Shown in pieces: positions 39,490 to 49,312 of a DNA stretch of 64,000 bases. The DNA is from Glandiceps talaboti (taxonomy: Eukaryota; Hemichordata; Enteropneusta; Spengelidae), in the NCBI RefSeq assembly GCF_964340395.1, contig NC_135550.1, positions 62,001-126,000 on the forward strand, read 5' to 3'. The notes under the pieces are model-generated. The model did no database searches, was not told the DNA's origin, and worked only from the letters and a program-made list of their open reading frames with translations. The translations under genes and the position numbers were made by a program. The first letter of the stretch is position 1. The number at the start of each line of letters is the position of its first letter.

Positions 39490-39614
39490 ATGTCAACTGA
39501 AGCCACGCCATTCGGCGCTGTTGACTATGTGGTGTTTTCAGCGATGTTGGGCATATCAGCTATTACTGGTATATACCATGGATGCAAAAACGGTGGCCAG
39601 AAATCCACGTCACA
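39490..39614 (+). CDS. SLC5-like transporter, exon 1 (start codon)
   Basis: ATG at 39490 opens 41 codons plus two bases, ending at donor CACA/GTGAGT. An in-frame TAG at 39472-39474 argues the start is not further upstream in this exon. The peptide starts M-S-T-E-A-T and contains D-Y-V-V-F-S-A-M-L-G-I-S-A-I-T-G-I-Y, the first transmembrane helix, then a G-G-Q-K loop. Phase 2: the last two bases CA join G of exon 2 to make Gln. An overlapping frame from 39377 is a shadow that crosses the splice site. Confidence 0.8.
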
Positions 39615-39639
39615 GTGAGTACAAATATTTTGTAGCCTG

Positions 39640-39812
39640 GTGTAAGGTAGTCTATCTGCTAGACCTCGGATGTTCTTCAGATAGAATACGACACACGCCC
39701 GAACATCGCTATCGAGGATGGAACATCCGGGCAAGCCCTCACAGCGAACTTCGTTCGCTTATAGTATCGAAAGAAAGCCCGAACGTCTAGCAGCAAGACT
39801 AGGTGTAAGGTA
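39640..39812. repeat. Short foldback near the 5' end of intron 1
   Basis: GGTAGTCTATCTGCTAGAC near 39645 and the reverse complement of GTCTAGCAGCAAGACTAGG near 39786 form ~20-25 bp imperfect terminal inverted repeats. The interior has CGAACTTCGTTCG. MITE-like. Confidence 0.55.
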
Positions 39813-40589
39813 ACTTGGGGTATTATGGCCCAATAACGTTCGCTGGCATGTAGAGTGCCATCTATCAATAAATGACCTGACATCATATATGACCCATATG
39901 TATTGACAATGTATAAACTTCCAGATTTGACACCATGAAATATATGTTCAGTGCTGTGGTAAATGTGGTAATTTGTCGCCAGGATATTTCCTTGAACACA
40001 TTTTCTTCAGCAGATACGTTTTACATGTGTTATTCTTTTAACTACAACTCAGAGGATAGAATTTTGCAACCGTACACAGCCATGCATTTTAAATATGGTG
40101 GTCACCTTGAAAGTTTGAAATATATCACTTGGAGGTCACGTGTTCTTATCTTATGAATATTATGATTTTGATTATATTAATTCATAATTAATGTTAAAAA
40201 TGACACGTGCTGTATCATGTTTGTTGTACTTGTGTTTACTGGATTCACAAATCAGTTTCTGCGAGATTGACTTCCTGGAACTTCGAGTTGAGAACCTGAA
40301 AATACCATAAATTGTCAGAAAATACCTCTGATGCAATGAATTTGCTTTTAAAATATCATTCAGATGAATTACTCATATTCATGAGTAAAGAAGAAATGTA
40401 CATTGAATAATCATGAGTTGCCTTGCCTTTTGTTGCCTAATACATTTACTTCATTTCCACACATTGGATTCAACCATTCCATATTGATGAGGCTATAGCT
40501 AGCCCCCATGACACTACACGCGACCACTAATAAGGGGTACCACTAAAGAGTAGACGGCCAATAATTTTAACTTCGTATTGCTCGGCAAT

Positions 40590-40700
40590 TGTGCGTAATG
40601 TAAGTTTCATGTAAAATCATAAAATGACTCTCTACAACCCAAAGTTAACAAAAATGTTTTTATTTCCTGGAGTGGCGTTCCCCTTCAAAATCTTCTGTCT
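40590..40700. mobile_element. Half copy of the CCACTCCAGGAAAT MITE family
   Basis: TCATAAAATGACTCTCTA through ATTTCCTGGAGTGGCGTTCCCCTTC matches the right arm of the complete element at 50512-50938. The left arm is absent. Confidence 0.75.
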
Positions 40701-41069
40701 ATTGGTCGTCTCGCTGACACTATGGTTGCTAATTCAGTGCTACTTATTGTTCTTATTTCTATATTGCTCTGGATCTGATTTGTTTTCACTTTCATGAAAT
40801 TCATCATTCAATTCAATTAATTCGTTATTTACTTTGAGCAATTTATGCTCATCAGTTACAGAACTAGAAAAACTAAAAACGTCACAAAGGAAACGCGGTG
40901 GAGAATGCACTAATACAAATTACGTTGATATATGAACAGAACGTAGGGTCCCTACCTGTTTTAAATATCTACCTAAATTGCAAAGCTGCTTTACATTTTC
41001 CATGGATAGTAGTTGTACAAGTTTAAAGGCGGGTGGTTTTTTCAATAATATGGCTTAATAAAACGGACT

Positions 41070-41625
41070 CGTAATTCTCTATATAATATCATTACTACAG
41101 TGTGGACAATTTCTCATACAAACTTGGTATCGGTTTACCCAAATAATATTGCAAACGGGGTGCATCATCCAAGTATTTATAAAATACACATTTTGGCGAT
41201 TCATCAATTTGAGCTGCAAGGCTCTGTTGCGCTTGATCAAAAATCATTTGCTTAATAACCACAGACACTGATTAGACCAAATACTGCCGAAACCTAAAGA
41301 CAGTAACACCTGCTTAATATGAAATAACCAGTTCACCTCGTTACCATTTTCTACTCTATCATACATATATTCATAACAACCTTTCAAAACACCAGTAGCT
41401 TATCATACGGTAAATTCTAGTACATTTCATTGGATACCGACCAAGCTCCTGGTACACCATAGCATTACATGTAGACTTCTGCACACCTAGTATTCGTTTA
41501 CAAAAATATAAATAAACCCTTTCAATAATATGTCTATTCTGCGCGCCCCATACCTCAGACGCATAGTTTAAAATACTACCGACATAACAGTCAAACAAGT
41601 CATTGAGAATGACATACATTTAAAT
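41070..41625 (-). pseudogene. LINE reverse transcriptase C-terminal fragment, minus strand
   Basis: The minus strand at 41619-41371 encodes L-F-D-C-Y-V-G-S-I-L-N-Y-A-S-E-V-W-G and F-C-K-R-I-L-G-V-Q-K-S-T, the post-catalytic region of non-LTR reverse transcriptases. It continues, after a frameshift, through W-L-F-H-I-K-Q-V-L-L-S-L-G-F-G-S-I-W-S-N-Q near 41320-41260. Upstream catalytic domains are missing. It lies antisense in intron 1 and differs from the two LINEs at 29.7-33 kb. Confidence 0.75.
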
Positions 41626-41940
41626 ATAATTAAAATACCATCAAAACAAACAGTAGAAATATGTTCATGGGGAAGGGCGCGAAAAATCTAAAAATCGATA
41701 AAATTTGGTTTGTTTGACAAGAGATATTTTGGTAGAACTACACGATTTAAAAATGATGAAAATTCCAAGCGAAACAATAATAATTAGAATGGCAAATCCC
41801 AGGATCAATAGTAGTTCCGACTTAAACGATGAGTAATGAAATCATCGTGGAGTCAAGGTTTGCATCAAAAGGTCACATTCGTTTCAAATTTACCTTTCGG
41901 CTTTCCAAATTAAAGTAACTATTTTTTACCATATAGACAT

Positions 41941-42316
41941 TAGAGAAGAGACTTCGCCAACATCTATGATTTTACTGTCTTAATAATTAGAGAAGAGACT
42001 TCACCAACATCTATGATTTTACTGTCTTAATAATTAGAGAAGAGACTTCGCCAACATCTATGATTTTACTGTCTTAATAATTAGAGAAGAGACTTCGCCA
42101 ACATCTATGATTTTACTGTCTTAATAATTAGAGAAGAGACTTCACCAACATCTATGATTTTACTGTCTTAATAATTAGAGAAGAGACTTCGCCAACATCT
42201 ATGATTTTACTGTCTTAATAATTAGAGAAGAGACTTCGCTAACGTCCATGGTTTTACTGTCTTATAAATTAGAGAAGAGACTTCGCCAACGTCCATGATT
42301 TTACTGTCTTAATAAT
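41941..42316. repeat. 47-bp minisatellite, eight copies
   Basis: Unit TAGAGAAGAGACTTCGCC...ACTGTCTTAATAAT repeated at 41941, 41988, 42035, 42082, 42129, 42176, 42223 and 42270. Copies 1-6 are almost identical (CTTCGCC or CTTCACC); copies 7-8 share a GTCCATG variant. Confidence 0.97.
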
Positions 42317-42648
42317 TAGAAAGTACGACTCATCAAAATAAAAGGTCAAAATGTTTCGCTGCATTTGTCGCTTGTCTAGCCTTGTTACTTTCAAAGCGAA
42401 ACTGATGAACGATTTGTTTTAACTGATAGTTCCGTGTTGTTGCTTCCATGGATTTTACAGGATACTTTTATGGCAACCGTTTAATTATCAGTGGCAATAC
42501 TGGAAAGTAAAATTACAGGTAAACGACTATCACAACCAGTAATAAATTCGTTAATCCTTCGTTTATTATTATCATTGTTTTGTATAATATACATACCGAT
42601 TCATTTTGTATTCATCTATTCAACGTTTGTGTTATTTCCATCCCAAAA
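42317..42648. other. Spacer between the 47-bp array and the DIRS-like remnant
   Basis: Nothing recognised. If the DIRS element were complete, its tyrosine recombinase would lie in this direction; I see no such domain here. Confidence 0.4.
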
Positions 42649-44110
42649 CTAAAAAGCAGGTAAAAAACCTTTCAGCTGTTCAATCTCTTCGTATCTCTTG
42701 GTTATTGCCTGATTTTTATCCAATACCTGAGAAAGATGTTGACCTGGGTTATCAACACACATTACATTTGCCAGTTTTGTCAGTTTCTCTAAACACAACC
42801 GGAATATCTTCTTAATTATGTCATTTAGGGCTACCAACTTTATACCTAAAGGGCTTCAGGCATGTACAACTGCTAAGCAGTCGATTTTGGCATCTACTCT
42901 TATATTGTGATTTTTTTCGTTTAATGCCACTAAAGCCCGATATAAGGCTTCTGCTTCTTTTACTACGATGGGTAGCTGGTTCCCACATGTCACCAATGAC
43001 CTGTGTTTGCAGTTCATTATCTATTCCATTCAGAACTGCTCACCATTTGAAGTCACTGGAATCTGTATATATCTGAAGTGTGAGATGCTTTTCCGACAAC
43101 CATTGAAATGAGCCTGCTAATTCGATAATTTTCTCCCATTCTGTCAATTCTCCTTTAAGTGCGACTATTTGGATAACTTTTTTTGCACTGGAGCTTGATG
43201 AAGCCATGGCTTTTGCCATATGCCTTATACATATTCCTGCCCACGGAATTACCAATGTAACGGAGATACATTGCCCCATTAATTCTTTAATTGTCACAAC
43301 ATTTACTATACGGGATGATATAGTATCATGCAATAAAACGAGGAATTTTTCTTTGTCTTGTGGTAACGCAAATGATTTCGTTACCGTATCTACTAATACT
43401 ATTAAACCCAACATAACCAAAGATGTTGTAGGTATCAAAACACGTTTGCTTAGAGCTATGAAATAACCTGCATCTAAGCATAATTTATTTAGCCAGTATA
43501 AATGCTGCGGATTCTTCTAATTCATATCGACTGAATGTCGGACGAGGGTGGTTTTGTTGCCTCAATACCATTGGGCCCCCATGTCTGTCATCTATATATT
43601 GTATATTGGGAACACCAAGTTACCGAGCCTAAATATTTACACAATAACCTAATGTACGACTACGGTACACGAACGCCGACAATTTCCATCCAAAAGGTAG
43701 TGTGTTACTCACATACCAGGTTCCAGCCCATTGAAAACCTAACAGCTGTCTATCTGCATTTGCGATTTTAACGTGGTCATAGCCACTCTTATCGTCACAT
43801 TTAAAGTGGCAATCACCCTCCTCCAGGTATCTAGTAACCTCCACTAAACTATCCAATTTAAAAGGCTCAGATTTTATCCAACAATTTAGGTACCGCATAT
43901 CTATACACATGCGTGAGGGTTTGTTTTGGTTCTATGGTGATTGGCATTACTAGTGCAGGAGGAGGATCCCCATGGGAAGGATCATTGCCTACACGTCCCC
44001 ATACTGAGATAGCCCCTGACTTTATACGTTCAGCTATCGTGGTGGATATGAAAATTTTGGTAGTTTGGATTATTTTGGAAAATTCTACAAGGAGTTGGAT
44101 TGTCATATGA
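42649..44110 (-). pseudogene. DIRS-type retrotransposon reverse transcriptase/RNase H, broken
   Basis: On the minus strand 43910-43629 encodes M-C-I-D-M-R-Y-L-N, D-D-K-S-G-Y-D-H-V and N-T-L-P-F-G-W-K-L-S, the arrangement of DIRS-order reverse transcriptases. After a frameshift the catalytic box Y-I-D-D-R-H-G-G appears, with Y-I-D-D at 43587-43598. The 43438-43040 frame (F-L-V-L-L-H-D-T-I-S-S, I-K-E-L-M-G-Q, T-D-S-S-D-F-K-W) is the connection and RNase H start. RNase H continues to 42649 (R-V-D-A-K-I-D-C-L-A-V-V-H-A, then a TGA at 42856-42858 where family members usually have Trp, then L-N-D-I-I-K-K-I-F). 44106-43867 overlaps the start. Tyrosine recombinase not seen. Antisense to the host gene. 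Confidence 0.8.
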
Positions 44111-44216
44111 TTATTGTGACCCTTTATATGTTCCTCTGAAATGCGTGAAATATAGTGATATTTTTACACCATCAATGAGCAACTTCTAATTTGCTCTTTG
44201 TTTTCTAAATTGTTTA

Positions 44217-44429
44217 TTAAAACCTCCCATGTATCGAGATGGTTGTGAAAATTCGTACGAAGCCTTCGGGATTTCTGAAGGCCAGTTCTGATGGGGAAGC
44301 TTTAACAATTCCATTAGCCACTGAAACAATACTTGGAGTAGAGGCCGGTCCATGTCTGGGGGCACCCTCTAGAATCACCCACGAATATGCTGTTCTAGTT
44401 CTTATATCGGTGTCTACCACATAATCCAT
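44217..44429 (-). pseudogene. Unrecognised open fragment between gag-like and RT parts of the DIRS-like element
   Basis: Seventy codons on the minus strand, no family recognised. It lies between the zinc-knuckle fragment and the reverse transcriptase in the same orientation, so it may be part of the same decayed polyprotein. An overlapping plus-strand frame of similar length makes the coding call weak. Confidence 0.3.
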
Positions 44430-44743
44430 TTCCCAATGTGGACATACAAACTATAGGGGAAAAAACAAAGATTAAAGAACTAGAGGGCACCCCAGACAGG
44501 ACCTGCAGATGGCAGGCTACCATACAGGTAGAGGGTTATTGTAGTCACCCCCCTGTCCAAGGGTATGGTTAAACCAGGTTATCTATACATTAACGGTGAA
44601 TAATATGGTAATAATCTGACAATGTTATAGACATACAGAACTTGGACACGTACAAAACAATTAAAGATCCACACGGTTAATATCATTCAACATTTTATTT
44701 CACTTAATGCCTTATATTCTGAAAATACAATGCAGTATCAACT

Positions 44744-45001
44744 TTATGCATTCTTCTTTTGTGGGCAATTCCTAGCGTAATGTCCGACAACCCCACAAAC
44801 ATAGCACTTAATTTGACTTTCAGGCAACCTACTGCGGCTATCTGGTCGAGGATGATATGGAGTGTATCGTGGTGTGCTCGCCTTGTGCTGCATAAATTTG
44901 GAGACTTTAGCCGCAATCTCCTCCTCTTCTTTGTTGCCTAGAAGTAGGAGAATCAAGTGACCAGACCCTTTTCCAAAATCATTGGTTTCAAACATGATCA
45001 A
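44744..45001 (-). pseudogene. Gag-like fragment with CCHC zinc knuckle
   Basis: The minus-strand frame ends in K-C-Y-V-C-G-V-V-G-H-Y-A-R-N-C-P-Q-K-K, a canonical C-x2-C-x4-H-x4-C zinc knuckle, preceded by a basic, Pro/Arg/Ser-rich linker (T-P-R-Y-T-P-Y-H-P-R). Zinc knuckles of this form bind nucleic acid in retroelement Gag proteins. It lies 5' of the DIRS-type reverse transcriptase in the same orientation, which is the expected gag position, so I infer one element. The reading frame upstream is lost in a tandem repeat. Confidence 0.75.
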
Positions 45002-45055
45002 GCTACACTTGTCTGTACGCTAAATGTCTTGCACCTGTTACAACTCATACCTCCC

Positions 45056-45210
45056 TTACGGACGTCTTCGTGTCTCTCACGAACAAAATTATATTTCACT
45101 TCATGTCCCTCACGGACAAAATTATATTTTACTTCGTGTCCCTTACGAACATTTTTGTTTCACTTCATGTCCCTTGTGGACAAGATTATCGTCTTTCCCA
45201 TAACCCTCAC
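45056..45210. repeat. 33-bp tandem repeat, about four to five copies
   Basis: Units of TCACGGACAAAATTATATTTCACTTCATGTCCC type, with CACGAAC/CACGGAC/TACGAAC landmarks 33 bp apart. The triplet length gives a repeating 11-residue open frame on the plus strand, which is not a gene. Confidence 0.8.
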
Positions 45211-45568
45211 AGACTACAGAAATTACATTTTCAACTTTGTCCCTATGGACAAATTATAGGAAGACATATCACCTGGACTCACGGTTATGGAAACCGTAGA
45301 TAACTATACAGTATACCACCCTTTTTTTCAAGCGTGCCTCGTCCCTATCTTACCCGGCACATTACGCCCACTTGGTCTACAAGTAAATGATACGACAGCT
45401 ACAGGTGTAAATTTCGAAAGCCCTTCCCATCGACAATACGGAAATACACAGGTGTACCCGTCGTCGGAGGTTGATAAGTAAGCTTAATTCACTTCTCTCG
45501 AGGCACGCTTCCAACAAAAATAAAAGAAAATCATGCTTACCTGAGCATTTTGAGCCTGTGGTCCTTGG

Positions 45569-45784
45569 TCATTCGGGCCTCTCAACTTGCACTGGTGCCG
45601 CCGGTGGTGGTCTTGCAACTTGTTGAGTCTGTACTGGTGGCGGTGCTGAGTTAGTAGCAACAGGTATCACTACTGGCTGGCGGTGACTCCGGACAAATGT
45701 AACGTTTGGACCGGTCGGCGTGGTTACCACTGCAGACGTGCTGGCAGTCTGTGAAGCAGGTACATCGCTGTTGGAGGAAGCCAT
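45569..45784 (-). pseudogene. Low-complexity open fragment, possible Gag N-terminus of the DIRS-like element
   Basis: The minus-strand frame of 71 codons begins M-A-S-S-N-S-D-V-P-A and is Ser/Thr/Ala/Pro/Val-rich, ending R-P-P-P-A-A-P-V-Q-V-E-R-P-E. It lies 5' of the zinc-knuckle fragment in the same orientation. Disordered Pro-rich N-termini are common in retroelement Gag, but composition alone does not prove it. Confidence 0.4.
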
Positions 45785-45815
45785 CTGAACCTAGTGTCTA
45801 CCCTGGGCTGTCTAC

Positions 45816-46213
45816 CTTGGGGTCAGGTCACAGGTCAAAGATCACTTCGTTAGCGTATGAATATTGTATGCATAAATAACATGCCTTTTTAGGTTCGCAA
45901 CAGGGCCAGGGCACCCTGGCCAAACAATGACAAAACATTTTGTCTACCGAACGCGCCCCAGGGTGCCCTGGCCCTGTTGCGAACCGTATTATGCATGTTG
46001 CATTTGAAAAGCAAAACATGGCGGCACATTCAAACAGAAGATTGTCGCATTTTGTGTACATTCAGCACTCATCACTGTAAAGACGATGCGCATAGTTAAA
46101 TCACACCTTTGCAGTACTGTCAGGATGCTAGAATGCCTAAAAAGGCATGTTATTTATGCATGCACTATTCTTACGCTAACGAAGTGATCTTTGACCTGTG
46201 ACCTGACCCCAAG
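45816..46213. repeat. Nested foldback (~400 bp) with perfect inner stem
   Basis: Outer arms: GGGGTCAGGTCACAGGTCAA onward (45816-45891) pairs with 46138-46213 with few mismatches. Inner arms: GGTTCGCAACAGGGCCAGGG (45892 onward) pairs with the reverse complement ending at 45985, including GGGCACCCTGG/CAGGGTGCCC. The left arm is continuous, but the right arm is split by ~150 bp (45986-46137), so something entered one arm. The inner loop contains TTTTGTCTACCGAACGCGCC, which recurs in near-identical form at ~46523-46545. Confidence 0.88.
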
Positions 46214-47012
46214 TTTATCTTGCATTGCTCAATGTCCGTCAAATCGATCGTACCATTATGCCGTATTTGTATTTCTAAATGCCGTTGCCAATTGTAAATG
46301 ACAAACTCAATGAACTTTTTTGCAGTGCGGAATCAAAACCAATGTGCACTAAGTAATCCTACAGAAAAACTCAAGTTCGCCGATGAAGTGAGAATTCGTG
46401 GCAGCCATCTTGGCTTTTGGCGAGTCACCTCACTCTTCCGCCTTCCTTCGTCCCAGGTAGCCCGCGAAAAACTATGACAATTAGTCGTTCGGGAACAAAA
46501 CGTTTTGAAACGTCCGCGGGCGTTTTGTCTACCGAACGTGCCCCTGATCTGGTTCTTCTTTCTGCCTTTTATATTGTTTTATTATTTCATGAATACTTAT
46601 ATTTTGAACATCTGGCGTAATGTTTTTGCTATATATTTGGGCTTTGAATATGCATATATCGTTCGTATACGCTTAGGTGCAAAACCCACTAGTGCCACAT
46701 AGGTGATGCTTATCCGTAGGAACATTCGTGTATGTGGATAGTATAAGTGGTACAAAATGATGAACCAAGTATCCCTAATTAGTTTACAAATGTAAACGCA
46801 TTCTATGTTGTTGTTTTTATTGAGATTACGCTATTATTAGTTAACAGTCTTGTATTAAAACGAGGTATTTAATTTTATTCACACCACTACAAATTTCACT
46901 CGTCGGACTTCAGTATATATTACAATGAATACATTGATGAGTCAAGCATACAAACTCGAAGATATAACATAATTCTTCAAAAAAAAATTAATATGGATTA
47001 TTTTTCTTACAG

Positions 47013-47232
47013 GTATCTGGTGGCTGATAAGTCAATGAATGCAATACCTATCGCCATGTCGTTGTTCGTGTCTTTCCTCTCAGCTTTAACAATACTTGGC
47101 ATGCCAGCAGAGACGTTCATATACGGTGCCCAATACACAATGTTAGTTTTATCCTATGTATGGCTTTTACCTGTTGTTGCTTTTCTATATGTCCCTGTGT
47201 TTCAAGGTCTAAATTTGATCAGCGCCTATGAG
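47013..47232 (+). CDS. SLC5-like transporter, exon 2
   Basis: Acceptor TTTTTCTTACAG at 47001-47012, donor GAG/GTAGGT after 47232. The first base G completes a Gln codon, then Y-L-V-A-D-K-S-M-N-A-I-P-I-A-M-S-L-F. Two hydrophobic membrane segments follow, separated by G-M-P-A-E-T-F-I-Y-G-A-Q-Y, and the exon ends N-L-I-S-A-Y-E in phase 0. The open frame runs past the donor to 47379; that tail is intronic because exon 3 supplies the expected Y-F-G-M-R-F continuation. Confidence 0.9.
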
Positions 47233-48336
47233 GTAGGTCAGAGAAATATTGTTCAATACCCCTCCCTCGTACAACGTTTCCGTTTATACAATGAATCGTT
47301 TAAAATTAGCTATGGCATGTATGGTCACCTCACAGGATACATTGAAGCCACCATCGTTATACTAGTTACAGAGATTTAATGGAGAGGGAAGTCTAATTCT
47401 GAGGAGATATGAGAAAAATTAAACGTCCACATTTACTATAGTAAACACGTATAAAGTTTTGACAACCACAATCAAATGTCTTCATTACTTCCCAACGGGC
47501 ATCGCCCAGAGGGGACTAAAGAGTTGGGTTTCGTCCTTATAGGCGTTTACCCTCATTATCTCTGGCATGCACCAACTAATATCAACCAAACCTGGCATAA
47601 ACGTAACATACTATGTGAGACATATGCACGTCACTTTGTTTTACGATGGAATCAAATATGGCCAAATGGCGGCCATATTTGTTGTTAACTTTCACAATGT
47701 GCATCATAACTTTTGAGGTATAATACAAAGCGACTACGTTTAAGTGCCTACACCCATATTATCAAGTATGAACTTTCGTTTAAGACCTGACCCCTGACCT
47801 TGAAAAGACTCCTTCAAGGTCAAATAGTTCAAATTTGGGTTATCTTCAGAGCTTTTTGAATCACATACGCACACCAATTAAGTGTCTACTCTCACATTAT
47901 CAATGGTGAGCTTTCTAATGAGAAATTGATCTTTGACCGCGACAATCATTTTTAAGGTGAAATGGCCGATTTTTTTTCTTTCTATGTTAAACTCAAGAAG
48001 TTGAATAAATAAGACCCTATTTGAATATTTGTACCCCAAAGGTCAGATTTCTTTTTACATCTTGACATTTGCCTTTGATCTCCATATATCTAGAGACATT
48101 ATTCAAATGTGAAACAATAAATTTGCCATAAAACACAAAAGTTAGGGAATATGTATATGCCTTGTTTCAAATAATACAGCAATTTTGTATCTGGATCAAA
48201 CTTCTCCATAAAACACACACACACATAGTTGTTTACTACCATTTCTGGCAATTTGATACTCCATGCCCATTACAGCTATTTAAGATATTAGGATTGTGAT
48301 TATTATGCACTGTCTGTCGAATTATTTTTCTTTTAG
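47233..48336 (+). other. Intron 2 of the SLC5-like gene
   Basis: GT at 47233; AG at 48335-48336 after ATTTTTCTTTT. Contains loosely repeated TTAAGTG(C/T)CTAC..CATTATCAA and GACCTTGA words near 47735-47960, suggestive of an old dispersed repeat. No gene. Confidence 0.75.
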
Positions 48337-48454
48337 TATTTTGGGATGAGATTTAACTATACCGTACGTATCACTGGAGTAATTCTATTTGCCCTCCAAA
48401 CGTTATTCTACATTGCTGTTGTGCTGATTGGTCCGGCAGTAGCCGTAGAGGCAG
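48337..48454 (+). CDS. SLC5-like transporter, exon 3
   Basis: Acceptor TTTTCTTTTAG, donor GCAG/GTAAGT. Encodes Y-F-G-M-R-F-N-Y-T-V-R-I-T-G-V then a hydrophobic helix ending I-G-P-A-V-A-V-E-A, with one base left over (phase 1). The Y-x-x-x-R-F start directly follows the Y-E end of exon 2, as in SLC5 proteins. There is no internal Met-to-stop frame of usual size; it is supported by phase, splice sites and family pattern. Confidence 0.88.
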
Positions 48455-48460
48455 GTAAGT

Positions 48461-48463
<3 letters not shown>

Positions 48464-48511
<48 letters not shown>
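48464..48511. repeat. (CA)n microsatellite beside the exon 3 donor
   Basis: About 24 CA units starting nine bases after the donor. CA tracts near donors can bind splicing regulators such as hnRNP L in vertebrates; relevance here is inference. Confidence 0.95.
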
Positions 48512-48513
<2 letters not shown>

Positions 48514-48639
48514 TAATTAACATTATGAGAACGACAGCAGAAAGTAAATTGTCTTGTTCTGCGAAATGTGAATGCTTATGTAACTAGAAAACAAAATGTT
48601 AAAAATGAGTATTGGCGAAAATGCCTTCTTGTATATAAA

Positions 48640-49312
48640 CACAGCGTACCAGGCTTAGAAATGTATATAAACCCAGTGTACCAGGCTTAGAAATGTATAT
48701 AAACACAGTGTATCAGGCTTAGAAATGTACATAAACACAGTGTACCGGGCTTAGAAATGTATATAAACACAGTGTACCAGGCTTAGAAATGTACATAAAC
48801 ACAGTGTACCAGGCTTGGAAATGTACATAAACACAGTGTACCAGGCTTGGAAATGTACATAAACACAGTGTACCAGGCTTAGAAATGTACATAAACACAG
48901 TGTACCAGGCTTGGAAATGTATATAAACACAGTGTACCAGGCTTGGAAATGTATATAAACACAGTGTACCAGGCTTAGAAATGTACATAAACACAGTGTA
49001 CCAGGCTTAGAAATGTACATAAACACAGTGTACCAGGCTTGGAAATGTACATAATCACAGTGTACCAGGCTTAGAAATGTATATAAACACAGTGTACCAG
49101 GCTTAGAAATGTATATAAACACGGTGTACCAGGCTTAGAAATGTACATAAACACAGTGTACCGGGCTTGGAAATGTATATAAACACAGTGTACCAGGCTT
49201 AGAAATGTATATAAACACAGTGTACCAGGCTTAGAAATCTATATAAACACAGTGTACCAGGCTTAGAAATGTATATAAACACAGTGTAACAGGGTTAGAA
49301 ATGTAAAAACGT
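48640..49312. repeat. 32-bp minisatellite, ~20 copies
   Basis: Unit CAGTGTACCAGGCTTAGAAATG + TATATAAACA, 32 bp, with TATA/TACA and TTAG/TTGG alternatives. The 32-bp length cycles through all three frames, giving long minus-strand open frames that are not genes. Lies in intron 3. Confidence 0.97.

Larger units (their letters stand above)
39615..47012 (+). other. Intron 1 of the SLC5-like gene (7.4 kb)
   Basis: GT at 39615, AG at 47011-47012 after TTTTTCTTAC. It carries an antisense DIRS-type element, a LINE fragment, 47-bp and 33-bp tandem repeats, foldbacks and half of a MITE, listed separately. Sequence at 39816-40590 and 46215-46990 holds nothing I recognise beyond AT-rich DNA. Confidence 0.75.

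Noticed and set aside
39377-39790. 137-codon frame overlapping exon 1
   Set aside because: Different frame from the SLC5-like exon, crosses its donor, and runs into a foldback. No family recognised.
43206-44424. Plus-strand frames opposite the DIRS reverse transcriptase
   Set aside because: Shadows: the minus strand carries the recognisable Y-I-D-D and L-P-F-G-W motifs.
47233-47379. Extension of exon 2 to the stop at 47379
   Set aside because: A good donor at 47233 and a phase-matched exon 3 with the expected family text show that this tail is intronic.
48640-49312. Minus-strand protein of 91-123 codons (YISKPGTLCLYTF-type)
   Set aside because: Translation of the 32-bp minisatellite cycling through three frames.
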